A stretch of DNA of 64,000 nucleotides from Chitinophagaceae bacterium (GTDB taxonomy: Bacteria > Bacteroidota > Bacteroidia > Chitinophagales > Chitinophagaceae): the NCBI GenBank assembly GCA_016708765.1, contig JADJFD010000002.1:310001-374000 (forward strand). Direction: 5' to 3'. The position numbers and the translations under genes were made by a program. The notes beneath the pieces were generated by a model. It searched no databases. It had not been told where the DNA came from and saw nothing but the letters and a program-made list of their open reading frames with translations. Shown here one piece after another: positions 8,169 through 18,163 of this stretch (within the stretch, counting starts at the first letter, position 1; the number at the start of each line of letters is the position of its first letter).

Positions 8169-10466
8169 ATGAAAAAAATTATACCCTACATTATTTTTAA
8201 ATTTCGGCTGTTACTTTCATTCGTATTGATGATGGCATACAGCGTTCAATTTTCTACTGCACAGAATATAGATTTCGGAAAAAGTTATATCAACATCACA
8301 AAAGGGTTGAATGGTGGAACTGTTGAAACCGGCGATACTTTAGAAATAAGGGCAGCTTTTGTTGTTCGTTCCGGAACTTATGATAGTTGCCGCTATAGAG
8401 ATGTTGTGCCAACAGGAACAGTCTTTATTAATAATACATTAAGAGTACTTACAAATGAAGGCAAAGTCTATAAAGCTTTTACAAATGGATATGGAGATGA
8501 TCAAGGCTGGATAACCGGATCAAATATTACAATTCATCTTGGCTATAATACTGCAAACTCTCCGTCAACAGCTTTTCGAAGAGGACAAGTAAGAAACTCT
8601 CACAAACCATCATTTTATGGAAGCACTTGTATTATGGTTGCTTCATTTCGTGTAAGAGTTACAGCAGCTACTGGTACTAATATTAGTACAGGTGGCGGAA
8701 ACATGACATATAAAAGTGGTGCTGCAGCGATACAAACTTTTACTTTTCCTGCTAACGTTTTAAAAGTATATCCTAACTATGGAATTTGTTCAAATACAAT
8801 TGGAGGAAATGCAATAGGTACAGAGTTCAATGGAACTTTTGGAACTGGTAGACCAAGAAACAGAGGAACTTCTGCAAATGTGCCTGTTGGATACACTTAT
8901 AATTATTTTGATCTGAATTCTCCGCAGGACTATTATTACGGTATTGCTAATAATACTTCTACCCGTCAGAATTATACAACTTCAAACAATTGGGCTTACC
9001 CTGATAATTCTTCACCCACACACAGGGTTTTTGGAGTATGGGATATTATTGGCGATCATACCGGTGCTGCTGATCCGATTGCAGGTAATCCTGCTGCAGA
9101 TACAGCCGCCAATCCTAATGCCGGATATATGTTAGTCATTAATGCTGCTTATCGGATTGATTCTGCATTTCAGCAAACTATTTCAGGCCTTTGCCCAAAT
9201 ACTTATTATGAAATATCCTGTTGGATGAGAAATATCTGTTCTAAATGCGGATGTGATTCAAACGGAAAAGGAGCAACAAATAGTAGTGGTCCTACATTTT
9301 ATATACCGACAGGTCCAGGTGATTCTTCAGGTGTGGCTCCTAATATCACATTCGAAGTAGATGGTATTGATTATTTTACTACTGGAAATCTTTTGTACTC
9401 AGGCCAGTGGGTTAAAAAAGGATTTACATTTTTAACCGGGGCAGCCCAAACAAGCTTTACTCTAAAATATTTTAATAATGCACCTGGTGGAGGAGGCAAT
9501 GATTGGGCACTCGATGATATTACAGTGGCCACTTGCTCACCCAATATGAAGTATGGCCCGATATATAATCCAATAGTATGTGATAGTAATGTGATTCTAT
9601 TATCAGACACCATTCGTTCATTCTTTAATAATTATACACAATACAAATGGCAACGAAGTACAGATGGCGGTACAATATGGAATGATATTGCCGGTGCTAC
9701 TGGTGTTGGTTCGCCAGTATGGAACGGCACAGCATGGGAATATGTAACACTTTACACAGTGCCTGTAGCATTCACCCAGATGATTAATAATGGCGATATG
9801 TACAGAGTAGTGGCAGCAACTACAGTTGCAAACCTTTCAAATCCGAATTGTAATTTCACCGACCCGTTACGAATTCGACTAAGGGTAATTAGTTGCGGTC
9901 CCATCCTCAGCGCAAAGCTTATTTCATTTTCGGGACGAAACGCCAATGACAAAGCAACTTTACAATGGACAACAACAGGAGAAACAGAGCCTATAGATTT
10001 TGCTATTGAAAAAAGTTCGAATGGTACTGATTTTAATCAGATTAGTTTGGTGAACAGTTATAATGACTATGCGTCCGAAAGAAATACTTATATGTTTACC
10101 GAACTAAATCAGTTAATAAACAAAACATACTATCGCATAAAAATGATAAGCCAAAATGGTCATATTACTTATTCCAGAATAATACAGTTATCGCCCAAGC
10201 AAGAGCTGCTTACATTACTATCTGTTATCAATCCTTTTAGTAATCAACTCAGTTTTGAAGTATCCTCAATGAAAACAGGAACTGTTAAAGCAGAAATATT
10301 GGACCAAACAGGAAAAGTTATAAGAAAAAAAGAGTTTGCAATTACCGAAGGGGTCAATATGCTGGTAATTGATAAAACAGATTTATTGTCAAACGGTGTT
10401 TACTTTTTAAGAGCAGAATCTGCAGGAACACTTATTCAAAAAAAGATACTAAAGCAAAACAATTAA
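8169..10466 (+). CDS. Large secreted surface protein with T9SS C-terminal sorting domain
   Basis: A 765-residue exported protein. The start at 8169 opens a long signal peptide ending in Ala-Gln; a GTG seven codons earlier is less likely. The N-terminal third resembles a beta-sandwich repeat with phrases such as ETGDTLEIRAAF. The middle contains a jelly-roll-like module ending in GGNDWALDDITVATC, a motif common in carbohydrate-binding or adhesive Bacteroidota surface proteins, preceded by a Cys-rich segment (CSKCGCDSN). The last 80 or so residues form a T9SS type A sorting domain: NPFSNQLSFEV, then GKVIRKKEF, ending in a Gly-Val-Tyr-Phe-Leu strand and a basic tail. It would therefore be secreted by the type IX system and anchored or released at the surface. 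The ligand is unknown. Confidence 0.8.
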   Translation: MKKIIPYIIFKFRLLLSFVLMMAYSVQFSTAQNIDFGKSYINITKGLNGGTVETGDTLEIRAAFVVRSGTYDSCRYRDVVPTGTVFINNTLRVLTNEGKVYKAFTNGYGDDQGWITGSNITIHLGYNTANSPSTAFRRGQVRNSHKPSFYGSTCIMVASFRVRVTAATGTNISTGGGNMTYKSGAAAIQTFTFPANVLKVYPNYGICSNTIGGNAIGTEFNGTFGTGRPRNRGTSANVPVGYTYNYFDLNSPQDYYYGIANNTSTRQNYTTSNNWAYPDNSSPTHRVFGVWDIIGDHTGAADPIAGNPAADTAANPNAGYMLVINAAYRIDSAFQQTISGLCPNTYYEISCWMRNICSKCGCDSNGKGATNSSGPTFYIPTGPGDSSGVAPNITFEVDGIDYFTTGNLLYSGQWVKKGFTFLTGAAQTSFTLKYFNNAPGGGGNDWALDDITVATCSPNMKYGPIYNPIVCDSNVILLSDTIRSFFNNYTQYKWQRSTDGGTIWNDIAGATGVGSPVWNGTAWEYVTLYTVPVAFTQMINNGDMYRVVAATTVANLSNPNCNFTDPLRIRLRVISCGPILSAKLISFSGRNANDKATLQWTTTGETEPIDFAIEKSSNGTDFNQISLVNSYNDYASERNTYMFTELNQLINKTYYRIKMISQNGHITYSRIIQLSPKQELLTLLSVINPFSNQLSFEVSSMKTGTVKAEILDQTGKVIRKKEFAITEGVNMLVIDKTDLLSNGVYFLRAESAGTLIQKKILKQNN

Positions 10467-10485
10467 TCAAAGTGGATTTTGGCCA

Positions 10486-11196
10486 TTACAAAACATGAGC
10501 ATTGTCACTCGTTTGTGATTCCGTTTCTACTGTAGTTTTATTCCCCTCTGAAACATTTTTTTTGAAAAAACGGTTCTGAAAAATCAGCAATGTAATTACA
10601 CCTGCCGAAATAGATGCATCGGCAATATTAAAAATGGGGCTAAAAAATTCAAAATGATCTCCGCCCACAAAAGGAAGCCAATCAGGAAATTTCCCATCAA
10701 ACATTGGGAAGTACAACATGTCTACAACACTACCATGTAAAAAAGAAGAATATCCGCTTGAAGAAAATTCTGCGATTCCCGGATAACTTAAATAATCATT
10801 TATTGCTGCATCATAATGAAGACCTTTGTCAAATACCATCCCGTAAAACATACTATCAATCAAATTACCCAAAGCCCCGGCATAAATAAGTGCAGCGCAA
10901 ACAATAAACCCACGACTGTATTTCTGTTTAATAACTTTTCCAATATACCATGTTCCAAAGATTACGGCTGCAAGGCGAAACAACGTTAAGATCATTTTTC
11001 CTGTTTCGTTTCCAAATTTCCAACCCCATGCCATTCCGGGATTTTCGATAAAATGTAAACGGAACCAGTCCATACCAAATACCCGTACCACTTCGCCAGT
11101 AGGATATGATGTTTTTATCCAAATCTTTAATGCCTGATCGATAAGTATAATTGTGGCAATAATTAAAGCAACATGCCGGACTTTTAGTGTCTTCAT
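10486..11196 (-). CDS. lspA: Lipoprotein signal peptidase II
   Basis: A 236-residue inner-membrane aspartyl protease that cleaves signal peptides of prolipoproteins. Four hydrophobic segments are visible. The catalytic aspartates sit in GALGNLIDSMFYG and FNIADASIS, the two signature motifs of LspA, and HGSVVDMLYF provides the other conserved region. It is longer than the usual 160-170 residues because of an insertion between the two catalytic motifs and a polar C-terminal tail (residues 210-236), both common in Bacteroidota. The gene ends convergently 19 bases from the T9SS surface protein. In many Bacteroidota lspA follows ileS and a dksA-like gene; here it does not. Its product would process the many lipoproteins encoded in this window. 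Confidence 0.93.
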   Translation of the reverse strand: MKTLKVRHVALIIATIILIDQALKIWIKTSYPTGEVVRVFGMDWFRLHFIENPGMAWGWKFGNETGKMILTLFRLAAVIFGTWYIGKVIKQKYSRGFIVCAALIYAGALGNLIDSMFYGMVFDKGLHYDAAINDYLSYPGIAEFSSSGYSSFLHGSVVDMLYFPMFDGKFPDWLPFVGGDHFEFFSPIFNIADASISAGVITLLIFQNRFFKKNVSEGNKTTVETESQTSDNAHVL

Positions 11197-11281
11197 ATAG
11201 GCACAAATATAGGAAAGAAAGCGGCAGTGAGAAGGTCAAAAAACTCTTAAATATTAGAAGGAGAAAGGGTTTAAAGAATCA

Positions 11282-13665
11282 TTATTCTTCAAAGTAAACT
11301 CTTTTTACTCTTTGAGAAATTCCTGTCATTATTTCGTAAGGAATAGTATTGGCCCATTTTGCTACTTGCTGTACAGGCAATTGAATTCCGAATATTATTA
11401 CATCATCACCTTCTTTTATATTTTCAATATCCGTTATATCTATCATAAACATATCCATGCAAATAGTTCCGATTATCGGAGCAAATTTCCCATTCACCCA
11501 AACTTTGCCAACACCATTACCCAGTCTTCTTGGATAACCATCAGCATAGCCAATTCTGATAGTAGCAATCATTGATTCCCTTTCTACAATTGCTTTCCGA
11601 TTATAACTTACAGATTCCCCTTTCTTCAAACGCTTAATTTGAGCAATAGTTGATTTTAACGTAGTGACGGTTTGAAGATTCAATTGATTGCTACCTGCAC
11701 TATCTACGCCATACAATCCGATTCCTAACCGCACCATATCCATTTGCATTTCCGGATGGCGAACAACAGCAGCAGAATTGGAAATATGACTTAAAAAATC
11801 ATATCCTAACTTATCCTTTAATTTTTTAACCGCCTGATTAAATATAGAAAACTGATGTCGTGTAAATTCATCTTGTAATTCTTCTTCGCTGGCAGCAAAG
11901 TGAGTAAATACAGTTTGAACTTTTAATGAATTTGTCTCAATTAATTTTTCTGCGAGTTTTGAAATTTCATCAATAGAAAAACCTAACCTGTTCATTCCGG
12001 TTTCAAGTTCAAGATGAACCGGATAATGTCGAATTCCTTCTTGCTGCAAAAAACAATCAAAAGAATCCAATAGTTCAAACGAATATAATTCCGGTTGTAA
12101 GTTGTGCTCTATAATTGTTTCAAACGCATACTCTTCAGGATTCATTACCATAATTGGTAAAAGAATTCCAGCTTTTCGTAATTCAACCCCTTCATCTGCA
12201 TAAGCTACTCCGAGATAATCAATTTTGTGATATTGCAATATACCTGCAATTTCTGCTCCACCGCTCCCATATGCAAACGCTTTAACCATTGCCATAATCT
12301 TTGTTTCTGGCTTCAAACATTGCTGATACTCTTTCAGATTATGAACAATGGCATTTAGATTAATTTCCATTGCTGTTTGATGTGCTTTCTGCTCCAGCAG
12401 CTGTACAATCTGCTCGAAAGCGAAAATTCTTGCTCCTTTTATTAGTATTACTTCTTCCTTAAAATGAGAAGAAAGAAATTGTGTTAAATACTCATTTGTT
12501 GTTGGAAAAAGATCAACCTGCATATGCTCACTCTTTTTTTCAGATTGAAAAAAAGCAGCAATATTTTCTCCGATTCCAATTAGTCTTTTTATGCCATGAT
12601 TCTTTAAGCTTTTAAAAATCTGTGCATATAATAATTTATCTGACATGGAGCTTTGCAAAAAGTCCGACAGGATAATAGTTTTATTTTCTCCAGCACTTTG
12701 TTGATCTAAGAAATTTAAAGCAATTTCAGAGAGCTGATATCAGCACTATAACTATCATTAATTATTGAACAATTATTTATCCCTTTCTTTAATTCCAACC
12801 GCATGTTCACAGGAGTCAACGATTTCATCCTTTCCGCTATTACTTTATTGTCATATCCTAAATGCAACATTACTTGCCAGCAGGTAATTGCATTCTGTAT
12901 TGAAGCATCATCATTAAATGGGATGATGATTGTATACCCAAACGATTTATAAATAGCAGATATAGCAGTTGATGTTTGCTCCTTGTTTATACTATTTATA
13001 ACAACCGAGTCTGGGATAGCAGCATTGCGAAACAACAATCGTTTTTCCTTTTCCTTTTGAGCTAAAGAGTTAAATCCTTCGCTATGAGCTTCACCGATAT
13101 TAGTAAGCACTCCAATGGTTGGTTGAATAATTTTCTCCAGCTTATCCATTTCCCCTGGCTTAGAAATACCGGCTTCAAATATTCCTAAAGTATGTTGCTC
13201 ATTCATTTGCCATACACTTAACGGCACCCCAATTTGAGAGTTAAAACTTTTTGGACTTCGAACAATATTATAATCTTGATGTAGTAATTGATAAAGCCAT
13301 TCTTTTACAATTGTTTTCCCATTACTCCCTGTAATGCCAATAACAGGTATGTTGAAATTTTTTCTATGTTCAATACCTAATGTTTGCAGAGCCTGCAAGC
13401 TATCATCTACTTTAATAAAATTTGCTTCTGGGAATTTCTTTACATCAACTTCATGGCTAACAACAAAAGACCTCACTCCTTTTTTATATACTTCGTCTAT
13501 AAACTGATGCCCATTACGCCTTGCTCCAACAATTGCAAAAAAAAGAGATGACTGGGGAGTATAGATTTTGCGGCTATCAAACAAAAGATGCTCTATTTGT
13601 ACATCGTTTATTATCACCGCTTCTCCTTTAATTAGCGAAGCTATATTTTGAATTGTATATATCAA
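11282..13665 (-). CDS. Bifunctional MurF/alanine racemase, frameshifted
   Basis: A fused cell-wall enzyme typical of Bacteroidota. The N-terminal half is MurF, which joins D-Ala-D-Ala to UDP-MurNAc-tripeptide: the P-loop GITGSNGKT lies near residue 110 and the central ligase domain follows. The C-terminal half is alanine racemase: the PLP lysine is in MAMVKAFAYGSG and the second catalytic region follows VRLGIGLYGVDS. The frame is broken at about 12724-12726, where a run of three T on the + strand should be four. Restoring it joins SSLK to IALNFLDQQSAGE and gives about 794 residues. The start is a TTG at 13665 that overlaps the terC stop (TTGA); no in-frame ATG lies upstream. Because the gene is essential, a sequencing error is the likeliest cause of the break. 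Confidence 0.88.
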
Positions 13666-14654
13666 ATGTTTACATCAATATCATCTGGTATGTCTTCGGA
13701 CTCATCGGCCTTTATTCTGGCATTCTTTTTATCTATAAATAAAGAATAGAAAATAGACCCTGTAATGCAAACCATAATTACTCCTAAAGAAATAATTACT
13801 TGAATCTGTTTATCTACTACTTGGTTTATCCATTTTTCACAAAGCATTTTGACCCCGATAAATACAAGTACTATGGCTATTCCTTGTTGCAGGAAATCAA
13901 ATTTGCTTACTGCTCCACGAAGCAGAAAAAATAATGATCGTAAGCCTAATACCGCAAAAATATTTGAGGTATAAATAACCAGCTTATCCCTTGAAATACC
14001 CATTACAGCAGGAATAGAATCCAATGCAAACACCAGATCAATTGCTGCCAGCATTATTACAACAACAAAAAGATTTGTGTAAAATTTCTTGCCATCAATT
14101 CTGATGCTGTATTTGCCATCTCCATCATGTGCTACCAACGGCAGAATTTTTTTAAGTATTTTATATACCTTACTTTCTTCCGGTTTAAACTCTTCATCAT
14201 CTTTAGCCACAAACATTTTGTAACCTGTATAAACGAGGAAAACACCAAAAATGTAAAGTATCCAATGAAACTGTTCTACCAATGCAACGCCTACAGTAAT
14301 AAAGATGATCCTAAAAACAATAGCCATTAAAATGCCTGCAAGCAGCACACGGCCATAATTTTTTTCCTTTACGCCAAAAGCTGAAAAAATAAGAATGAAA
14401 ACAAAAATATTATCAATACTTAAGCTCCACTCCATCAGATAAGCACTGAGGTACTCCAATGCAAGCCCTTCCCCCTTCTCGATCCACATAAAGACGAAGA
14501 AAGCAAGAGCTAATCCTACCCAAAAGAATGTCTGGTATAAAGCCTGGCGGATGGTAACCTTCTGACCTTTCTTACTCATTAGTCCAAGATCAAAGACTAG
14601 TGCTACAACAAGCACAATACCAAAAACGAGATAAGTAATCTGATCAGTTGTCAT
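13662..14654 (-). CDS. TerC family integral membrane protein
   Basis: A 330-residue polytopic membrane protein of the TerC/Alx family with about nine hydrophobic segments. The conserved acidic motifs inside the membrane are visible: EWSLSIDNIFVF near residue 75 and DLVFALDSIPAV near 205. Members have been linked to tellurite resistance and to manganese efflux that supplies metal to exported enzymes; metal export is the better supported role, but the substrate here is an inference. The C-terminal tail is acidic (ESEDIPDDIDV). Its stop overlaps the TTG start of murF-alr, so the pair is an operon. A TATCTTTG box lies upstream on the minus strand. Confidence 0.85.
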   Translation of the reverse strand: MTTDQITYLVFGIVLVVALVFDLGLMSKKGQKVTIRQALYQTFFWVGLALAFFVFMWIEKGEGLALEYLSAYLMEWSLSIDNIFVFILIFSAFGVKEKNYGRVLLAGILMAIVFRIIFITVGVALVEQFHWILYIFGVFLVYTGYKMFVAKDDEEFKPEESKVYKILKKILPLVAHDGDGKYSIRIDGKKFYTNLFVVVIMLAAIDLVFALDSIPAVMGISRDKLVIYTSNIFAVLGLRSLFFLLRGAVSKFDFLQQGIAIVLVFIGVKMLCEKWINQVVDKQIQVIISLGVIMVCITGSIFYSLFIDKKNARIKADESEDIPDDIDVNI

Positions 14655-14675
14655 TATTTGAATTTATACGATTTG

Positions 14676-14683
14676 CAAAGATA
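14676..14683 (-). promoter_or_regulatory. -7 promoter box for terC and murF-alr
   Basis: On the minus strand the sequence reads TATCTTTG, matching TAnnTTTG. It ends 21 bases before the terC ATG at 14654. Confidence 0.5.
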
Positions 14684-14710
14684 GTTGTAATGGGAATCTG
14701 TTAGTATTGG

Positions 14711-16429
14711 CTATGCAGCATATTTTCTTTTCCTCACCTGTTGATATACCCAACCAAATAACAAAACCAATAAAACTGGAAGTGCAATATTGATAAACTG
14801 CCAGGTTGTTTTTTGATCCTTTACTTTTTGCGAATTCAAAAGTCGTAGCACAATATCTTTATTCCGGGTTTCAATAATTCCAGGTTTATTTACAAGATAC
14901 TCCATGCAATTCAACAGAAAATCCCGGTTGGCAAACTGGTATTCATATTGAGAGCCCATCGTGTAAAAATTCATTCCCATTGGCAATGGACCGTCTTTGG
15001 GTGATATATCATTTAACACCATATCTCCATCACCTACTACAATCATTTTTCCTCCATCAATACTTTCATTACGAAATGGAATTCCTGCAGCGTTAAGGCT
15101 ATCAATCTGACTTTTTGAAGCTCTGTTTCTATATAATGAAGTGAACTTTCCTTCTAACAGAAAAGCAACAGGAATATTTTTCTTTTTGAACTTTGCATCT
15201 TCGGGTACATTTTTATTCTCATTAATACTTATCAACGCCGGGGTACTGATTGCCCTCGAATTAGCAGATGAGTAAAGCAACGGTGTCTTTTTAATTTCAG
15301 GAGTGTTGATTGTATCAATCGAATTCACAAACCTACCTGCAATCAACCCAGTGTTCTTATTAATAGTATGATTGCCTCCGGATTCAAATAATGGGTAATA
15401 ATTCCATTTCAAAAATTCGAATTGTGGATTATCCTGACTTCCACCTACTGCAAATGGCATATAGTCGCATTGTAAATCCATAACAAGATCTGTATTGATT
15501 CTTACACCATACTTGAATAACTGATCCGTCAGATTCAGATCTCTGTCAAATGCAATTGTTTCAGGAGTGTATCGCAGACTATCTTGTTCGGCAATTAAAT
15601 TATCAATGAAACAAAGCAGCTTACCACCTCGCATTATATACTGGTCGATTTTCAGCTTTTCCTCTTCAGTAAACTGTGCAGTAGGTTTAACAATCAGCAA
15701 CACTTTAAACGTATCAGGAATAATTGGCTGTTTTTTTAAATCCAATAAAAACATTTGATAATCCTGCTGAAGCGTTTGCTGCAGATCATACGTTTTATAG
15801 TCTGTCGGTTCACCATTACCCATTGAATAACCAATCAATGGCTTTGAAGGATTTATAAGCCCATCCAGTGTTTTAGCAAATTGGTACTCCATTAATGCTT
15901 CTGCACTGTTCATTTCGACAGCCGTAATCATACGTCTTCCACCAGCATACAAATTAACTAATGCTTGTCTCCCTTTATATGATATAATGGCAACAGGATA
16001 TACTCTTTTGTTTTCTTCACCTGCTTTTACTTGTACTGAAAGATTAATAGCACTTGCTCCCATTCCTATCAAAGTATCTTCATAGGTCTTGTTCATCAAC
16101 CTCGGCATTTCATCTTGGGGAGATATAATACGGTAATGCATTTTTGAACTATTCCTGTCTTTAAGTAATCCTAAAAACTCTTCTGTACTATTTGCCAGTT
16201 TTTTAAACCCAGCAGGAAACTCTCCTTTCAGAAATACATCAATCTGTACTTCATCATCCAAATTTTTTAATAAGTCTTTGGTAGCCTTGCTAAGTGTATA
16301 CCTTTTCTCTTTTGTTAAATCAAACCTGGCATGAAAAGTTAAAGCGATATAGTTTACAGCAAATAAAATAACCAGTAACAACAGCCACCAGTATTTCGAA
16401 GCAAATATTTTATTTACGATGTTCTTCAT
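14711..16429 (-). CDS. gldG: Gliding motility ABC transporter auxiliary protein GldG
   Basis: A 572-residue membrane protein of the GldG family (ABC-type uncharacterised, auxiliary component). A transmembrane segment near residues 13-33 is followed by a large periplasmic domain: ALSKATKDLLKNLDDEVQIDVFL is recognisable although longer than a short motif, with LIGYSMGNGEPTDYKTYDLQ in the middle. A second transmembrane segment near residues 545-563 ends in a basic tail. GldA, GldF and GldG form an ABC transporter required for gliding and surface-protein export in flavobacteria. gldF ends directly before this start, so the two are one operon. No GldA ATPase gene is adjacent; it is presumably elsewhere. 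Confidence 0.88.
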   Translation of the reverse strand: MKNIVNKIFASKYWWLLLLVILFAVNYIALTFHARFDLTKEKRYTLSKATKDLLKNLDDEVQIDVFLKGEFPAGFKKLANSTEEFLGLLKDRNSSKMHYRIISPQDEMPRLMNKTYEDTLIGMGASAINLSVQVKAGEENKRVYPVAIISYKGRQALVNLYAGGRRMITAVEMNSAEALMEYQFAKTLDGLINPSKPLIGYSMGNGEPTDYKTYDLQQTLQQDYQMFLLDLKKQPIIPDTFKVLLIVKPTAQFTEEEKLKIDQYIMRGGKLLCFIDNLIAEQDSLRYTPETIAFDRDLNLTDQLFKYGVRINTDLVMDLQCDYMPFAVGGSQDNPQFEFLKWNYYPLFESGGNHTINKNTGLIAGRFVNSIDTINTPEIKKTPLLYSSANSRAISTPALISINENKNVPEDAKFKKKNIPVAFLLEGKFTSLYRNRASKSQIDSLNAAGIPFRNESIDGGKMIVVGDGDMVLNDISPKDGPLPMGMNFYTMGSQYEYQFANRDFLLNCMEYLVNKPGIIETRNKDIVLRLLNSQKVKDQKTTWQFINIALPVLLVLLFGWVYQQVRKRKYAA

Positions 16430-17149
16430 TTATCGCTTTAATAAGTTTCGATTAGTAATACTTAAGAACAAAAGTATTACTGATAAGAAATAAACAATAT
16501 CTCTTGTATCAATCAATCCACGGCTGATGCTGCGGTAATGAAAATCTATGCCTAACATCTCTGTATAATAATCTGGCCCATTACTTAATGCTGGTAATTT
16601 ACTGATAGCACTAAAGCCATAGTATAATAAAGCACAACCAATAAGGCTTACAATAAAAGCAACTACTGCATTATTTGTAAAACTGCTGCAACAAATGCTG
16701 ATGGCTGTAAATACCGCAGCTAGAAAAAATAAACCAATATAAGAACCAATTGTTGCTCCCATATCCAACCCTTCGTTGGTAGAAAGTCGTTGAATAGAAA
16801 AAATATAAATAATGGTTGGGAGTAATGCAATGAAAACGACAATCAGGCTTCCCAAGTATTTACCACCAATAATCTGCAAGCGGCTTAATGGCCTTGTCTG
16901 TAATATTTCATAAGTGCCGGTCTTAAACTCTTCCGAAAAACTTCGCATCGTAATGGCAGGAATCAATAATAAAAGTATCCAAGGGGCTAATTGAAAAAAC
17001 CGGTCTAATGTGGCATAACCAAAATCAAGGATATTCTCGTCAAACACAAAAAGTACCAGCCCGTTTACCAACAGGAAAACGATAATGGCAATATAACCGG
17101 TAAGGCTACTGAAAAATTGACGAAGCTCTTTTTTACAAACTGACCACAT
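16430..17149 (-). CDS. gldF: Gliding motility ABC transporter permease GldF
   Basis: A membrane permease of about 239 residues with six hydrophobic segments. The N-terminus MWSVCKKELRQFFSSLTGYI aligns with the usual GldF start, so 17149 is preferred, although an in-frame ATG at 17182 would add 11 residues. The conserved ABC-2 permease block LIPAITMRSFSEEFKTGTYE near residue 75 is followed by the TRPLSRLQIIGGKYLGS segment. GldF works with GldG and the GldA ATPase. The stop codon is immediately followed by the gldG start, so the two are translationally coupled. A terminator for the upstream iscU/HesB genes lies just before it. Confidence 0.88.
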   Translation of the reverse strand: MWSVCKKELRQFFSSLTGYIAIIVFLLVNGLVLFVFDENILDFGYATLDRFFQLAPWILLLLIPAITMRSFSEEFKTGTYEILQTRPLSRLQIIGGKYLGSLIVVFIALLPTIIYIFSIQRLSTNEGLDMGATIGSYIGLFFLAAVFTAISICCSSFTNNAVVAFIVSLIGCALLYYGFSAISKLPALSNGPDYYTEMLGIDFHYRSISRGLIDTRDIVYFLSVILLFLSITNRNLLKR

Positions 17150-17215
17150 AGGCTTGGTAGGATGCAAAATAAGCCAAAGCATTTATATTTCAAGCCAATG
17201 CAAATCTTCTGGTCA

Positions 17216-17241
17216 TAAAAAATCCCGCAGACTGCGGGACA
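17216..17241 (-). terminator. Rho-independent terminator after the Fe-S assembly genes
   Basis: TCCCGCAG and CTGCGGGA form an 8-base-pair GC-rich stem with a one-base loop. On the minus strand it is followed by a run of T, so it ends the transcript coming from iscU and the HesB gene. Confidence 0.7.
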
Positions 17242-17269
17242 TTTATTTTCATGCTCGGGATTTAATATC

Positions 17270-17564
17270 TTATACGGCAAAACTTTCTCCACACCCACAG
17301 GTTCGGCTGGCATTGGGATTACTAAAGTAAAATCCTTTTCCATTTAATCCATCTGAAAAATCTAGCGTTGTATTTACGAGGTAAAGCCTTTGTTTCATTG
17401 TCAAAGTCAAGTTTATAACTAAGACCTGAACAACCACCGCCAACTACACCTACACGAACGAAATAAGAAGAATCTTCTCCCACACCAGCATCTTTCATCA
17501 ACTGATTCACTTTTTCTTTCGCCTTATCGCTTATATAAATACTGTTTTCTAATGCAACACTCAT
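17270..17564 (-). CDS. HesB/IscA-type iron-sulfur assembly protein, internally deleted and frameshifted
   Basis: An A-type Fe-S carrier that would pass clusters from IscU to target proteins. The N-terminal half is normal: KAKEKVNQLMKDAG, then FVRVGVVGGGCSGLSYKLDF with the first conserved Cys. After DNETK at about 17389 the frame shifts. The C-terminal part is present in another frame and reads LYLVNTTLDFSDGLNGKGF and then TCGCGESFAV, containing the other two conserved cysteines and ending at 17270. About 20 codons that normally separate the two halves are missing, and the missing length is not a multiple of three. As written the protein would lack the Cys-x-Cys pair and be inactive. It lies 20 bases downstream of iscU in the same operon. 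A local assembly error or a real deletion are both possible. Confidence 0.75.
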
Positions 17565-17584
17565 TGTCTAATCCTTTTCTACTC

Positions 17585-18004
17585 TTAATGCACTACACTT
17601 TCTTCAAACTTCAATGCTTCCATACCATTTTTCTGGCGATAGTCATTGATAGCTGCTTTAATAGCATCTTCTGCTAATACAGAACAGTGAATTTTTACCG
17701 GAGGAAGATTTAACTCTTCCACGATAGTCATATTATCAATTGTTATTGCTTCGTCAATTGACTTTCCTTTCAACCATTCTGTAGCCAAAGATGAAGATGC
17801 AATGGCAGAGCCACATCCAAATGTTTTGAATTTAGCGTCTTTGATAAGACCAGTTGCTTCGTCTACTTCAATTTGCAAACGCATTACGTCGCCACACTCT
17901 GGTGCACCAACAAGACCTGTACCTACAGATGCTTTACTCTTATCAAGTGTTCCTACATTTTTAGGATTCTGATAATGATCGATTACTTTTTCACTATATG
18001 CCAT
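17585..18004 (-). CDS. iscU: Iron-sulfur cluster scaffold protein IscU
   Basis: A 139-residue IscU-type scaffold on which Fe-S clusters are built from sulfur delivered by IscS. All three conserved cysteines are present: GAPECGDVM near residue 36, FKTFGCGSAIASSS near residue 64 and KIHCSVLAEDAI near residue 106. The conserved Asp of the CGD motif is also present. The length and the AYSEKVIDHYQNPKNVG N-terminus are typical. It lies between iscS, 159 bases upstream, and the damaged HesB/IscA gene, 20 bases downstream, all on the same strand. Confidence 0.94.
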   Translation of the reverse strand: MAYSEKVIDHYQNPKNVGTLDKSKASVGTGLVGAPECGDVMRLQIEVDEATGLIKDAKFKTFGCGSAIASSSLATEWLKGKSIDEAITIDNMTIVEELNLPPVKIHCSVLAEDAIKAAINDYRQKNGMEALKFEESVVH

Positions 18005-18103
18005 GATAAATTAATTTGAAAATTAGTTAATGTGGGAATGTGAAAATGAAAACCAAATTCGCCAAATCCCATCTGTCTTTATAAGAACTTTTTTATTGTT
18101 TAA

Positions 18104-18148
18104 TGAAGATTAGAAGTCTAAGGTGATTTCCAAATTGACTAATCTTCA
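18104..18148. repeat. Inverted repeat between iscS and iscU
   Basis: TGAAGATTAG and CTAATCTTCA are perfect 10-base complements with a 25-base loop, in the 159-base gap between the two genes. It could be an operator or an RNA hairpin that sets the relative expression of iscS and iscU. There is no T run, so it is not a typical terminator. Confidence 0.45.
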
Positions 18149-18163
18149 TATCGGCACATCTGC

